64,000 nt of DNA. Source: Bacteroidales bacterium UBA4231. Lineage in GTDB: Bacteria; Bacteroidota; Bacteroidia; Bacteroidales; UBA932. The DNA lies in NCBI GenBank assembly GCA_002396335.1, contig DGXN01000013.1, positions 31,496 through 95,495 of the forward strand, read 5' to 3'. The notes beneath the pieces are model-generated. The model saw nothing but the letters and a program-made list of their open reading frames with translations, was not told the DNA's origin and searched no databases. Position 1 is the stretch's first letter; each line of letters opens with the position of its first letter. Positions 33,238 through 42,439 of the stretch are shown here, in pieces. Made by a program: the position numbers and the translations under genes.

Positions 33238-34368
33238 ATGAAAAAACTGCTGCTTCTTCTGTCCAGCCTCCTTGTCGGTATGCACTGCTTTGCAGGAGGC
33301 ATCCTCTCCGGTCCTTGGGTGGCCGACGTCCGGGAAGACCGCCTCACCGTGGTCTGGACCACCGCCGAGCCCTCCACGGCTTTTGTGGAGCTCAAAGACG
33401 GGACTACCCTTTGGGAGACTTTTGCGGGACGGCGGGTTTTCGGCCGGCTGCACAAAGTCCGCATCACCGGACTCACGCCCGGAGAAGTTCTGCACTACCG
33501 GGTAGGCGGCATTCCCGTGGTGGACGACACGAATCCGCGCGATCCCACCTTCGGCGATCCTTTCGCCAGCCCCTGGCACAGCACGCGCACCTTTGATTCC
33601 GCAAAGGGAACCTGCCGATTCTCCGTCTTCAACGACATCCACATGCGGACGGAGCAGTTCGCCGCCCTGGCCGGCCAGGTGGACTCGTCGGCCACGGATT
33701 TCCTGTTTCTGAACGGAGACATCGTGACGGCGGCCAACTACACGCTGGATTCGCTTGTACACAACGCCATCGATCCGCTGGGAAGCCTACCTGCCGGCAT
33801 TCCCCTGCTGTTCGCCCGCGGCAACCACGAAGGACGCGGCAACAACGTCCAGCTGGTGGCCGACGTATTCCCGAACGAAGACCCCGCCCCCTTCTACTAC
33901 TCCTTCCGCGAAGGTCCGGTCGCCTGCCTGGTGCTGGACGGCGGAGAGACCCACACAAAACGATCCACCGTGTACAGCGGCGCCAAGGTGTATGAAACCT
34001 ATCTTCAGGAACAATACGAATGGGCCGAAAAGGCCTTGCAGGAGTCCGCGTTCCGGGAGGCACCGGTCAAAGTCTGCCTCATCCACGTCCCGATGATCGA
34101 CCCGGAAGGGAAACAGGGGTTCTATATCCAGCGCTGGCTGCACAAACGCTTCCTTCCGCTGCTGAACGAAGCCGGCATAGACCTGATGATCAGTGCCGAC
34201 CTGCACGAATTCCTGTTCTATGAGCCGGGGACCATGAACAATGCTTTCCCCATCCTGGTAAACGACGACCTCCGCCGCCTGGATTTCACCTACGGGGATG
34301 GAACTGCCCTCATCCGCACCTTCAACGCCAAAGGGGAGCAGGAGTTCGAATACCGTTTCCAGCCGTAA
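33238..34368 (+). CDS. Secreted calcineurin-like metallophosphoesterase with N-terminal FN3-like domain
   Basis: 376 residues. Signal peptide (MHCFAG), an FN3-like domain at about 22-115 as in purple acid phosphatases, then a metallophosphoesterase domain: FSVFNDIHM (first metal site), FLFLNGDIVT, FARGNHEGRG, LIHVPM and ISADLHEFLF. These give the usual DxH, GD, GNHE, H and H ligands. It would remove phosphate from an unknown exported substrate. It converges with the hybrid two-component gene with 3 bases between the stops. No partner genes point to its substrate. Confidence 0.88.
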   Translation: MKKLLLLLSSLLVGMHCFAGGILSGPWVADVREDRLTVVWTTAEPSTAFVELKDGTTLWETFAGRRVFGRLHKVRITGLTPGEVLHYRVGGIPVVDDTNPRDPTFGDPFASPWHSTRTFDSAKGTCRFSVFNDIHMRTEQFAALAGQVDSSATDFLFLNGDIVTAANYTLDSLVHNAIDPLGSLPAGIPLLFARGNHEGRGNNVQLVADVFPNEDPAPFYYSFREGPVACLVLDGGETHTKRSTVYSGAKVYETYLQEQYEWAEKALQESAFREAPVKVCLIHVPMIDPEGKQGFYIQRWLHKRFLPLLNEAGIDLMISADLHEFLFYEPGTMNNAFPILVNDDLRRLDFTYGDGTALIRTFNAKGEQEFEYRFQP

Positions 34369-34371
34369 GCG

Positions 34372-37300
34372 CTATTCCTCCACGGCGTTTTTCCGTTTGG
34401 ACCGGGCGTACTCCTTGGGAGTGAGCCCATAGCAGTCCTTGAAGCACTTGGTGAAATAGGAATGTGTGCTGAAACCTACGCTGTACATGATTTCGGACAC
34501 CCGGAGCTGCGAGTGTTCCAGCAGGTATGCAGCCTTTGAAAGCCGCAGGTTCCGGATGAATTCATTCACGGGGATTCCGGTCAGCGCCTTCACCTTCCGA
34601 TAAATCTGCAGATAGGAGTAAGGCGTATCCTCGCAGAGGTTCTTGACAGAGTATTCGGAATTGTCCAGGTTGGCTTCGATGGTCTTGACGAGGGTTGACA
34701 TGAAGCGGTCGTCCGCACTGTCGGAGGCCGGTTTGGCACCGGGGTTCCGGAACTGGTCCAGATAGTACTGCCGGAGTTTTTCCCGAGAAGTGATGAGCAC
34801 CTCGATCTTGGCCCGGAGAACCTTGACGGAGAAGGGCTTGGAGAGGAAACCGTCGGCCCCGCTTTCGTAGCCGCGGGCCTGGTCTTCTTCGGTGTCCCGG
34901 GCGGTCAGGAGGATGACGGGGATGTGGGAGGTGAGTTCGTCGCGGCGAAGGAGGCTGCAGAGTGCATACCCGTCCATTCCAGGCATCATGACGTCCGAAA
35001 TCACCACGTCCGGGCAGTTTTCCCGCACCAGGGCAAGGCCTTCTTCTGCAGAAGAGGCCGTGAGCACCTCGTACTGGTCGCTCAGATTCACCCGGATGAA
35101 GGTGAGAATGTCGGGGTTGTCATCAATCACGACAATACAGCGTTCCAGCTCATTTCCCAGTTCTCCGGCCATGTCCTCTTTTGCCTGGGGCATCCTTCCG
35201 GGAAGCGTGACCGTGAATGTGCTTCCCTTTCCCGGCGTACTTTCCACCAGGATGGTTCCCCCCTGGAGCTCCACAAAATCCTTTGTCAGGCCCAGACCGA
35301 TACCCGTACTGCTGATCTTCTCATAACTGCGGGCGGCACCCTGATAGAAGCGGTCGAAAATCTTTTCCTGCTCGGCCTCGGTCATTCCCTGGCCGCTGTC
35401 CTGCACGCTCAGGCGGACGTTTCCGGCAGCCCTGGAAACACGGAGAGTGACACTGCCCCCGTCCGGCGTGAATTTGAAGGCATTGGACAGGAGATTGTAC
35501 AGAACATTCTCCATCTTGTCTTTGTCGAACTGACAGGAAACTTCTCCGTCGGCCTCAAAACTGTAATTCATTTTCCGAAGGACGGCGTTTTCACGGAATG
35601 AGTCAAAAACTTCCCGGGCAAAAGCCACCATGTCGCCCGAAGACAGGTTCAGGGTGAGCTTTTCGTTGTCAATCTTCCGCAAATCCAGAATCTGGTTGAT
35701 CAGACGGAGCATGCGCTGCCCGTTCTGCTGCATCAGTTTCATCTGCACCAGCTGATGCGGGTCGGAGGTATTCTCCATCAGCGATTCCAGCGGTCCCAGA
35801 ATAAGCGACAGCGGGGTTTTGAATTCGTGGGAAATGTTGGTGAAGAAATTCATCTTCACTTTATTCAGGGATTCCACCCGGCTGCGTTCTTCCTTCTCCG
35901 CATCCAGCTGCAGGGACAGTTTCCGGTGGGTAATGTACTGCCAGATACCGATGCCCAGCAACGTCAGGAACAGGAGCGCCATCCCCAGGATGGCCCACCA
36001 ACGCAGAAGGAGGGGCTGCCGGATCCAGAATGGGAAGGAAACTTCGTCGGAGAAAACACCGTCGGGATTGTATCCTTTTACCACAAAACGGTATCGGCCG
36101 GGGCTCAGGTTGGAATAGGAGACCCGGTTCAGGTGGCCGTCTGTCTGTTTCCAGTCCGTGTCGAATCCTTCCAGCCGGTACTGGTATTTGTTGTTCAGTT
36201 CCGAGGAATAGTCCAGCAGGGCGAACGATACCGTCACCGCATTTTCGCCGGAGCCCAGGACCAGACGGTCGGACGGAATATCATCCAGCGGGGCACGTCC
36301 CGGAATTTCAATGCCGGTAATGCGCATGGGTGCCCGGGCGCTGCGGATAGAGACCGACTGCGGGTCTACGCGAACGACGCCGCCATATCCGCCGAAATAC
36401 AGGTTCCCGTCCTGCTGGGTGCAACTGTTGTACTCCAGTTCGTCACAGTCCAGGTCCTGCTGAACGTCGCAGACAATCTTCGTGTCCGTCGCCGGGTCGT
36501 ACATGATGACCTTGTCCAGCAGGCAGATCCACAGCCGTCCCTCCGGGTCGGAAGTAATGGTCCGGACAGCCTGGGAAAGATCCAGGTCGTCCGAAAAACG
36601 CCGGCATTTCCCGGTCCGGGGGTCCAGCCGATACAGGCCCATGTCCGTTCCCACCCAGACAAATCCGTCCTGGGAAACGTGAAGCGTGTAGATGCGGTTG
36701 CTGGAAGGACTGGACGGATTGTCCTTCTCGAAGATATACTGGCCGATCACCCCCGTCCGCTTGTCATAGGAGAACAGGCCGTCGTTGATGGTCCCGAACC
36801 AGATGCGTCCCTCGCGGTCCGTATCCAGGTAGGTGACATCGGTGTTGCCGGAATAGATCATGTGGTCAATCCGGACGGAGCGGGTTTCGTAGGAAGAGAG
36901 GATCCCGGAACGGCTGTAATGCGGCGTAAGGATGCACAGGCCGTTGCTGATATTCACGATGATATCCCCGTCGGAATCCTCCTTCATGTCATAGACATAC
37001 TTGATGCTGATATCCTCACGGGACGGGCGCACGGTGACGAAACGGTCGGTCTGGGGCTGGTAACAGGCTATGCCGTTGTTGGTTCCCACCCAGACCTGGC
37101 CGCTGCGCGTGCGCAGAAGGCGTTTGATCATGTTGTGCGGCAGGCCGCTCTTTCCCAGGGAATAAACCTTTTCCAGTTTCATGTCCGGATTGTAGGACAA
37201 AATGCCCTCGGCCGTTCCTACCCACAGGTGGCCGTCCGGAATAAAGACCAGGTCGCTTACCATCACGTCCCTGAGGTTGTCGTCTTTTCCGGAGACAATC

Positions 37301-38343
37301 CGGCTGAAATCCAGGCTTTTACGGTTCTTGTCCATCTTGGATATTCCGTTGCTGGTTCCCAGCCACAACTCGCCCAGGCGGTCTTCGAACGCGCACCAGA
37401 GAATCTGGCTGGCCAGGGATGTGCGGTCGATCAGCGAACTGGAATAATTCTCGAAGGAGCCTTCCTCGCACTGAAAAACGGAAAGTCCGCCTGCCGTTCC
37501 CACCAGAAGACGATTCTCGTCGAAGGGAAAGACGAACTTGACGTCGTTGTTGCACAGGTCGGATGTCTCGGTACGGTAATATCGGCATGCATAGGTGGAA
37601 AGGTCCATGACCGCCAATCCATTGGACGTGCCAATGTACAGGTGCTCTCCGTCCGAAGGGAACTGGCACAGGGAGGAGACATAATTGTTGGTCTGGTCAT
37701 AGCTACGGCGGTCGCGGATTTCGAAGCGCCGGTGGGTGAAGTCCCGGTCGTTGAACAGGTACAGCCCGTCAAAGGTGGCCACCCAGAGACGGCCGCCGGA
37801 GTCACGCAGGACATCTTTCACTTCGTTGGCCTGGTCGTCGGACGCTGTGGGCGACAGTTTCACGAACGACAGGTAAGCATTGGCCTTGTCTATCCGTACC
37901 AACCCTTCCGACGTGCCGGCCCAGATGGATTCAGCGTCTTCCGTCACGCATTTGAAACGGAGGGTGGACAGGAGGGCTTGGCTGTCGTTCACTGCCGGAT
38001 ACGCAGAAAAAGAGCCGGTGAGGGGGTCGTAGCAGCTGAGTCCCATCTCGGTGGCGGCCAAAAGGGTGCCGTCCGCCGTCACAAAGACATCGTTCACCCA
38101 GGAGGCCCCCAGGCTCTTTTCGTCGCCGGGACGGTGGGTGAAGACGCGGAAACCGGCCCCGTCATAGCGGTTCAGCCCTTCGGCGGTGGCAATCCAGATG
38201 AAGCCGTCCGGGTCCTGCGCAATCGAGAGGACCATCTTGTTGGACAGCCCGGCGTCGGTGGACAGGTTGTCGAAGTGGAACCGCTCCGCACGGAGGGAGA
38301 CCGCACAGGCGGCCAGAAGCCATATGACCAGAAGTTTTCTCAT
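34372..38343 (-). CDS. Hybrid two-component system regulator (sensor, kinase, receiver and AraC HTH in one chain)
   Basis: 1,323 residues. Signal peptide, then two seven-bladed propellers of Reg_prop repeats and a Y_Y_Y domain (PGRYRFVVKGYNPDGV) in the periplasm up to about 770. A membrane helix (WWAILGMALLFLTLLGIGIW) is followed by a HisKA domain with the phospho-acceptor in NISHEFKTPLSLILGP, an HATPase (LYNLLSNAFKFTPDGG), a receiver (VVISDVMMPGMDGY) and an AraC-type HTH at the C-terminus. It would sense an oligosaccharide and activate the PUL to its right. The chosen ATG is at 38343; an earlier TTG is part of the -7 box. A terminator separates it from the PUL transcript, so it is expressed on its own. 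Confidence 0.95.
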   Translation of the reverse strand: MRKLLVIWLLAACAVSLRAERFHFDNLSTDAGLSNKMVLSIAQDPDGFIWIATAEGLNRYDGAGFRVFTHRPGDEKSLGASWVNDVFVTADGTLLAATEMGLSCYDPLTGSFSAYPAVNDSQALLSTLRFKCVTEDAESIWAGTSEGLVRIDKANAYLSFVKLSPTASDDQANEVKDVLRDSGGRLWVATFDGLYLFNDRDFTHRRFEIRDRRSYDQTNNYVSSLCQFPSDGEHLYIGTSNGLAVMDLSTYACRYYRTETSDLCNNDVKFVFPFDENRLLVGTAGGLSVFQCEEGSFENYSSSLIDRTSLASQILWCAFEDRLGELWLGTSNGISKMDKNRKSLDFSRIVSGKDDNLRDVMVSDLVFIPDGHLWVGTAEGILSYNPDMKLEKVYSLGKSGLPHNMIKRLLRTRSGQVWVGTNNGIACYQPQTDRFVTVRPSREDISIKYVYDMKEDSDGDIIVNISNGLCILTPHYSRSGILSSYETRSVRIDHMIYSGNTDVTYLDTDREGRIWFGTINDGLFSYDKRTGVIGQYIFEKDNPSSPSSNRIYTLHVSQDGFVWVGTDMGLYRLDPRTGKCRRFSDDLDLSQAVRTITSDPEGRLWICLLDKVIMYDPATDTKIVCDVQQDLDCDELEYNSCTQQDGNLYFGGYGGVVRVDPQSVSIRSARAPMRITGIEIPGRAPLDDIPSDRLVLGSGENAVTVSFALLDYSSELNNKYQYRLEGFDTDWKQTDGHLNRVSYSNLSPGRYRFVVKGYNPDGVFSDEVSFPFWIRQPLLLRWWAILGMALLFLTLLGIGIWQYITHRKLSLQLDAEKEERSRVESLNKVKMNFFTNISHEFKTPLSLILGPLESLMENTSDPHQLVQMKLMQQNGQRMLRLINQILDLRKIDNEKLTLNLSSGDMVAFAREVFDSFRENAVLRKMNYSFEADGEVSCQFDKDKMENVLYNLLSNAFKFTPDGGSVTLRVSRAAGNVRLSVQDSGQGMTEAEQEKIFDRFYQGAARSYEKISSTGIGLGLTKDFVELQGGTILVESTPGKGSTFTVTLPGRMPQAKEDMAGELGNELERCIVVIDDNPDILTFIRVNLSDQYEVLTASSAEEGLALVRENCPDVVISDVMMPGMDGYALCSLLRRDELTSHIPVILLTARDTEEDQARGYESGADGFLSKPFSVKVLRAKIEVLITSREKLRQYYLDQFRNPGAKPASDSADDRFMSTLVKTIEANLDNSEYSVKNLCEDTPYSYLQIYRKVKALTGIPVNEFIRNLRLSKAAYLLEHSQLRVSEIMYSVGFSTHSYFTKCFKDCYGLTPKEYARSKRKNAVEE

Positions 38344-38349
38344 CGGGAA

Positions 38350-38357
38350 CAAACTTA
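38350..38357 (-). promoter_or_regulatory. -7 box of the hybrid regulator gene
   Basis: TAAGTTTG on the minus strand, 6 bases before the ATG. It lies just beyond the terminator of the PUL transcript, so the regulator has its own, probably leaderless, message. Confidence 0.6.
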
Positions 38358-38362
38358 CGAAA

Positions 38363-38395
38363 AAAGACCGACATTCCTATGGATGCCGGTCTTTT
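38363..38395 (-). terminator. Terminator after the BACON/GLUG lipoprotein gene
   Basis: On the minus strand AAAAGACCGGCATCC pairs imperfectly with GGAATGTCGGTCTTTT and is followed by further T residues. It ends the second PUL's main transcript before the regulator gene. Confidence 0.75.
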
Positions 38396-38408
38396 CGTGA
38401 ACAGAATC

Positions 38409-40724
38409 CTACTGGTGTGCGACGCTCCGCAGATGAGGATACGGGTAGCTGCCGCCGATTTCCCAGATGCCGCTGAAGTCCCAGCCGTCGAAGGTGGACT
38501 GGGTCTTGAGCTCGGCTTCACTCTTGTAGCCGCACTCCGCGCCCATCTTGGAAGTGGAACCGCCGGCGAACGCGTGACCGCCTCCGCTGAGGGCATAGCA
38601 GGACTTGATGACGGCCGACGAAGACACACTGCCGAAGGCGTCGTTCAGGTTGCCGGAGGAGGAGTCGGTCAGTGTCACCGTGCCGACACTGTAGCAGTTG
38701 GAAACGACGGTGGCTTTGCTGGCAAATTCACCGACGATGCCGCCGAAGTTGGCTTTACCGGCGATGGTGGCCTTGCCCGAGAAGTAGCAGTTGCTCAGGG
38801 TACCCGTGTTGTTGATGTGCCCCACGATACCGCCGACACGCATGGAGGAAGAGGACACTGACGTGCCGATGATGATTTCACCGCTGTTGAAGCAGCTGTC
38901 CACGGCTTTCCCGGTGCTGTGAATACGGGAGACGATGCCGCCCACATACGCGGCGCCGCGGCCGAAGCCGGCGGGCTCGTCCATCACCAGCGTTCCGGTG
39001 TTGTAACAATCCTTGATCTGGAAGGTGCCTTTGCCGGTCGTCTTTACATAACCCACTACGCCGCCGAAGTAATAGTTGGCGGTAATCCGGCCCTTGTTCC
39101 CGCAGGAAAGCACTTTGCCGTCATTGTAGCCGGCAATGCCGCCTACAATGTTCATGGCGATGATTTCCATGCCGTTGACGCAGTTCCGGATGGTACCGGT
39201 GGCCGTATTGTAGCCGGTGATACCGCCCACGTTGAACTCGTCGGACTTGTTGCGGTCTTCGGCAGCGCTGATTCGGCCGCCGATGGTGGTGCAGCCGGTG
39301 ACGGTGCCGGTGTTCTGTCCGGCGATACCGCCCACGTACAGCGGAGAAGTGCCCGCCTCCGTAGAAACGGTGCAGTCCGTCAGGGTAATGTCGGCAATCT
39401 CACCATCGTTCAGGCCGGCTACAAAGCCGATTCCGTTGGCGCTGGAAGAGACCTTCCCGTCACCCTTTGTCAGCGACAGGGCGCAGCCTTGCAGATTGAG
39501 ATTCCGGACGACGGCGCCGGAAGCGACAGCACGGAAGAGGCCGAAGACAGCGTTTTCGTCGGCCATCACCGTGGGTTTCCAGGCGGACAGGGTCTTGCCG
39601 TTACCGTCGAAGATGCCGGCAAACGCATCGTCCTTGGAGCACAGCGGCTCGAACTCGTCCATTGAAGGATCGAAGTCCAGCTTGTAGTAAGCGCCGGAGA
39701 GCACGCTGTTGGCCGCACTGATGTTCTGCAGGCTTTCTTTGTCGCCGATGACAAAGGGCGCGTCGGAGGTGCCTTTCCCGGAGGTGAAGTGGCTGTTGGA
39801 TTCCACCCCTTCGCTCACGGAGAAAACGGAAGGGTCTTCCGACAGGGTCTTGACCTTCAGGACCACATAACCGGCATACTCGGGCGTGGCAAACAGCGGA
39901 GCGGCCGCCAGGTCGACGGCGGTTTCCGCCCCGGCCTCGATCACCTCCTCGGTGCCGTCCACCTTCTGAACCAGGATCTGGTAGGAAGCGGCGCCGACAA
40001 CAGGCGTCCACGAGGCCCGGAAGACACCGGGCTGCTTGTCCACGGTGAGCTGGGTGGCTGCGAAAACGTCATCCTGCACAACGCGTACGGTGGCCGACAC
40101 GGAAGGGTCGGTCTTGGAGACTATCTTGATGGTGGCGCTGCGCTTGGCACCGCTGGTGTTCACGGCGCAGTCTACCTGAAGCGTTCCGTCGCCGCGTTCA
40201 CCGCTGCCGGTCAGGGTACACCAGGGCTGGTCGCTCTGGGCAGTCCAGTCGTTGTTGGCCTTGACGGACAGGGTATTCACGCTGTGGATAATCGGGACAT
40301 TCAGCTCATTCCCGTCCAGTTCGGCAATTTCCACATAGGAGGAAGAGGCTTTCTGGACCAGGGTGAATTCCCGGCTGAAAGAGGTGTTTTTGTCGTCGCC
40401 CTCCACCACAACAATGGCCTGACGGTCGGCATTGCCGTAGTTGCGGCTCAGGGTAACGTGGATTTCCACGTTGCCGTAGCCGTGGTCCGGATCCAGGGTG
40501 ACCCAGTTTCCGCTGTCGCCCGCGTTATAGCGGACATGCGCCTTCCACCAGAGGTTGGTGTTGATGCGGATGGTGGCGTTTTCGGCCTTTCCGTCCATTT
40601 CCAGCGACCCTTCGTCAAAGGAAGCGGACGGCTCCGTCCGGGAGGCATTGTAGTAGTCGGCTTCCTTGGTGCAGGAAAGCACCGCTGCAAGCAGGACAGA
40701 AGCCGCGATGATTGTCTTTTTCAT
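38409..40724 (-). CDS. BACON/GLUG surface lipoprotein in the SusE/SGBP position
   Basis: 771 residues from the ATG at 40724 (MKKTIIAAS); a frame 7 codons longer lacks a sensible signal. Lipoprotein signal ends LSCTKE. It has two BACON-like domains at about 30-210, each ending in a VVxxD or VQKA strand, an FN3-like domain to about 310, then a beta-helix of GLUG-type repeats (GGIVGHINNTGTLSNCYFSG, GGIAGYNDGKVLSCGN) to about 720. It is the last gene of the SusCD transcript and probably binds polysaccharide or another cell at the surface. GLUG repeats are also found in adhesins, so an attachment role is possible. A terminator follows. Confidence 0.85.
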   Translation of the reverse strand: MKKTIIAASVLLAAVLSCTKEADYYNASRTEPSASFDEGSLEMDGKAENATIRINTNLWWKAHVRYNAGDSGNWVTLDPDHGYGNVEIHVTLSRNYGNADRQAIVVVEGDDKNTSFSREFTLVQKASSSYVEIAELDGNELNVPIIHSVNTLSVKANNDWTAQSDQPWCTLTGSGERGDGTLQVDCAVNTSGAKRSATIKIVSKTDPSVSATVRVVQDDVFAATQLTVDKQPGVFRASWTPVVGAASYQILVQKVDGTEEVIEAGAETAVDLAAAPLFATPEYAGYVVLKVKTLSEDPSVFSVSEGVESNSHFTSGKGTSDAPFVIGDKESLQNISAANSVLSGAYYKLDFDPSMDEFEPLCSKDDAFAGIFDGNGKTLSAWKPTVMADENAVFGLFRAVASGAVVRNLNLQGCALSLTKGDGKVSSSANGIGFVAGLNDGEIADITLTDCTVSTEAGTSPLYVGGIAGQNTGTVTGCTTIGGRISAAEDRNKSDEFNVGGITGYNTATGTIRNCVNGMEIIAMNIVGGIAGYNDGKVLSCGNKGRITANYYFGGVVGYVKTTGKGTFQIKDCYNTGTLVMDEPAGFGRGAAYVGGIVSRIHSTGKAVDSCFNSGEIIIGTSVSSSSMRVGGIVGHINNTGTLSNCYFSGKATIAGKANFGGIVGEFASKATVVSNCYSVGTVTLTDSSSGNLNDAFGSVSSSAVIKSCYALSGGGHAFAGGSTSKMGAECGYKSEAELKTQSTFDGWDFSGIWEIGGSYPYPHLRSVAHQ

Positions 40725-40748
40725 GGCTCTTGGTTTTTCTGTCATGGA

Positions 40749-42428
40749 CTAGTAGTAGAGGTTCTGGTCGGCTTCCGTAATATTGTTGTTGGTCGATATT
40801 TCGGCCAGCGGGAACGGAAGCAGGAGATTCTTCCGGGCATTTTCACGGGTAAGGGTGAAGAAGTAGTCGTAGGTGCTGTTCTTCGACAGGCCCGTGATCC
40901 GGTTGTTGTGGATGGTCATGATGTCCAGCAGGTGGTCGGTTCCGCGGCGGCGGTTGTCGAACCACTCGGTGAACTCGGCCTTCAGCTCAATCAGGCGTTC
41001 GTTCATGATGCGGTCGCGCACCTCGGCCTGGGACAGGGTCAGCGGCCAGTCGGCAGGGACGGTGCGGATTCCTTCGTCGGTCTTCCGGGCCCGCAGCAGC
41101 AGGCGGTTCACGTACTGGATGGCCTCGGAGGTTTTCCCGATCTCATTGGCCGACTCGGCCAGGGTCAGGAGCACGTCGGCCAGACGCAGCACGATTACGT
41201 TCACATTGGCGTCCGTAGCCGTGAAATTCGGATCGACGTACTTCTTGATGTAGGGCAGTTCCTCGGAAGTGGACAGGTCGGAGGCCGATGCCCCGACAGG
41301 GATATTGTCCATGGTGTAAGGATAGGTATAGTACAGCTTGCCGGGGTTGGAAGAAGTGGCCGTGTTCCGGTAATAGAGGGAGTCGATGTAGGTCACGTCC
41401 ATGCGCCAGTCGCCCGGATAGGTGTCATGGTGCAGGTCCCAGCTTTCGCGAAGGGCCCGGATACGGCCGTAGTTGTTGGACGAGGAGGTGAGCGGAACGC
41501 CTTCCCAGTAGCCGGGGAGGTAGTGGTACATGAATGAGCAGCTGCCGGTCACTTTGTTCTCTTCCAGTTCGAAGATGGATTCCTTGCAGTACTTGTTGTC
41601 CCACTTCCAAATGTCGGCGAAATTACCCTCGAGGGAATAGCCGCCGTCGGTCCAGACAGCCTTCGACTCATCGTAAGCCTTCTGCCAGAGAGCCTGGGCC
41701 GACTCTTCAATCCAGGAAGCGTCGAACGGGTCGTCGGGATGCTCCTTGATGCAGGCGAGGGCTACGTAGACTTTGGCCAGATAGGCCCGGGCCGCCCATT
41801 TGTGGGGACGTCCCTTGGGCTGGGAACCGGGCTCGGCCATCATTTCCCACGCATCGTTCAGGTCGGAGAGGATAAGCTCATAGATTTCGCTGATGGGCGC
41901 GCGCTTTTTGTGGGCGCCCTCGATGCTGGTGGCCGGCGTGTCCACATAGGGAACGGGGCCCAGCATCCGCACCAGGTTGAAGTACACCACCGCCCGCAGG
42001 AAATGGCATTCGCCCAGCAGGCGGGTGCGGGTCGCTTCGCTCACGGTTTCATGTTCCGGAAGATTCAGCAGCACGTCATTGATGGCGTTGATGGTCTGGT
42101 AAGACCCCCTGTACACGTCTTCCACGGCGGAATTGTTGGTCTGGATATCCAGGCTGGCCAGGTCCACCAGATACTGCGACGTAGTGTTGCCGATGGACAT
42201 GGTGCCGGCGCTGCCGCACAGGACAATCTGGAGTTTCTGCCCGTACAGCCGGTAATTGGACAGGTACGCGTAGCAGGCGTTCACCGTAGCCTGGGCGCTC
42301 TCGTCGGTGGCGTATGCCTGGTCGCGGCTGAACTGTGTGGCCGGGTGCTCTTCCAGGAATTTCCCGCAGGAGACGGCGGCGAGGGCCACCAGGACCGTCA
42401 GAATGGTATTTTTGATGATTCTTTTCAT
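40749..42428 (-). CDS. SusD/RagB-family lipoprotein of the second PUL
   Basis: 559 residues from the ATG at 42428 (MKRIIKNTIL); the longer frame reads back into the susC end. Lipoprotein signal ends VSCGKFLEEHP, followed by the SusD N-terminal TPR-like region (QATVNACYAYLSNYRLYG) and the C-terminal RIMNERLIELKAEFTEWFDNRRRGTD block. It binds glycan and caps the SusC encoded 11 bases upstream. Translation reinitiation along the operon is likely. Confidence 0.95.
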   Translation of the reverse strand: MKRIIKNTILTVLVALAAVSCGKFLEEHPATQFSRDQAYATDESAQATVNACYAYLSNYRLYGQKLQIVLCGSAGTMSIGNTTSQYLVDLASLDIQTNNSAVEDVYRGSYQTINAINDVLLNLPEHETVSEATRTRLLGECHFLRAVVYFNLVRMLGPVPYVDTPATSIEGAHKKRAPISEIYELILSDLNDAWEMMAEPGSQPKGRPHKWAARAYLAKVYVALACIKEHPDDPFDASWIEESAQALWQKAYDESKAVWTDGGYSLEGNFADIWKWDNKYCKESIFELEENKVTGSCSFMYHYLPGYWEGVPLTSSSNNYGRIRALRESWDLHHDTYPGDWRMDVTYIDSLYYRNTATSSNPGKLYYTYPYTMDNIPVGASASDLSTSEELPYIKKYVDPNFTATDANVNVIVLRLADVLLTLAESANEIGKTSEAIQYVNRLLLRARKTDEGIRTVPADWPLTLSQAEVRDRIMNERLIELKAEFTEWFDNRRRGTDHLLDIMTIHNNRITGLSKNSTYDYFFTLTRENARKNLLLPFPLAEISTNNNITEADQNLYY

Positions 42429-42439
42429 AGCACGCTCAC

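Noticed and set aside
38344-38352. A TTG start for the hybrid regulator three codons upstream
   Set aside because: The TTG is the last part of the -7 box TAAGTTTG; the ATG at 38343 starts a normal signal peptide.
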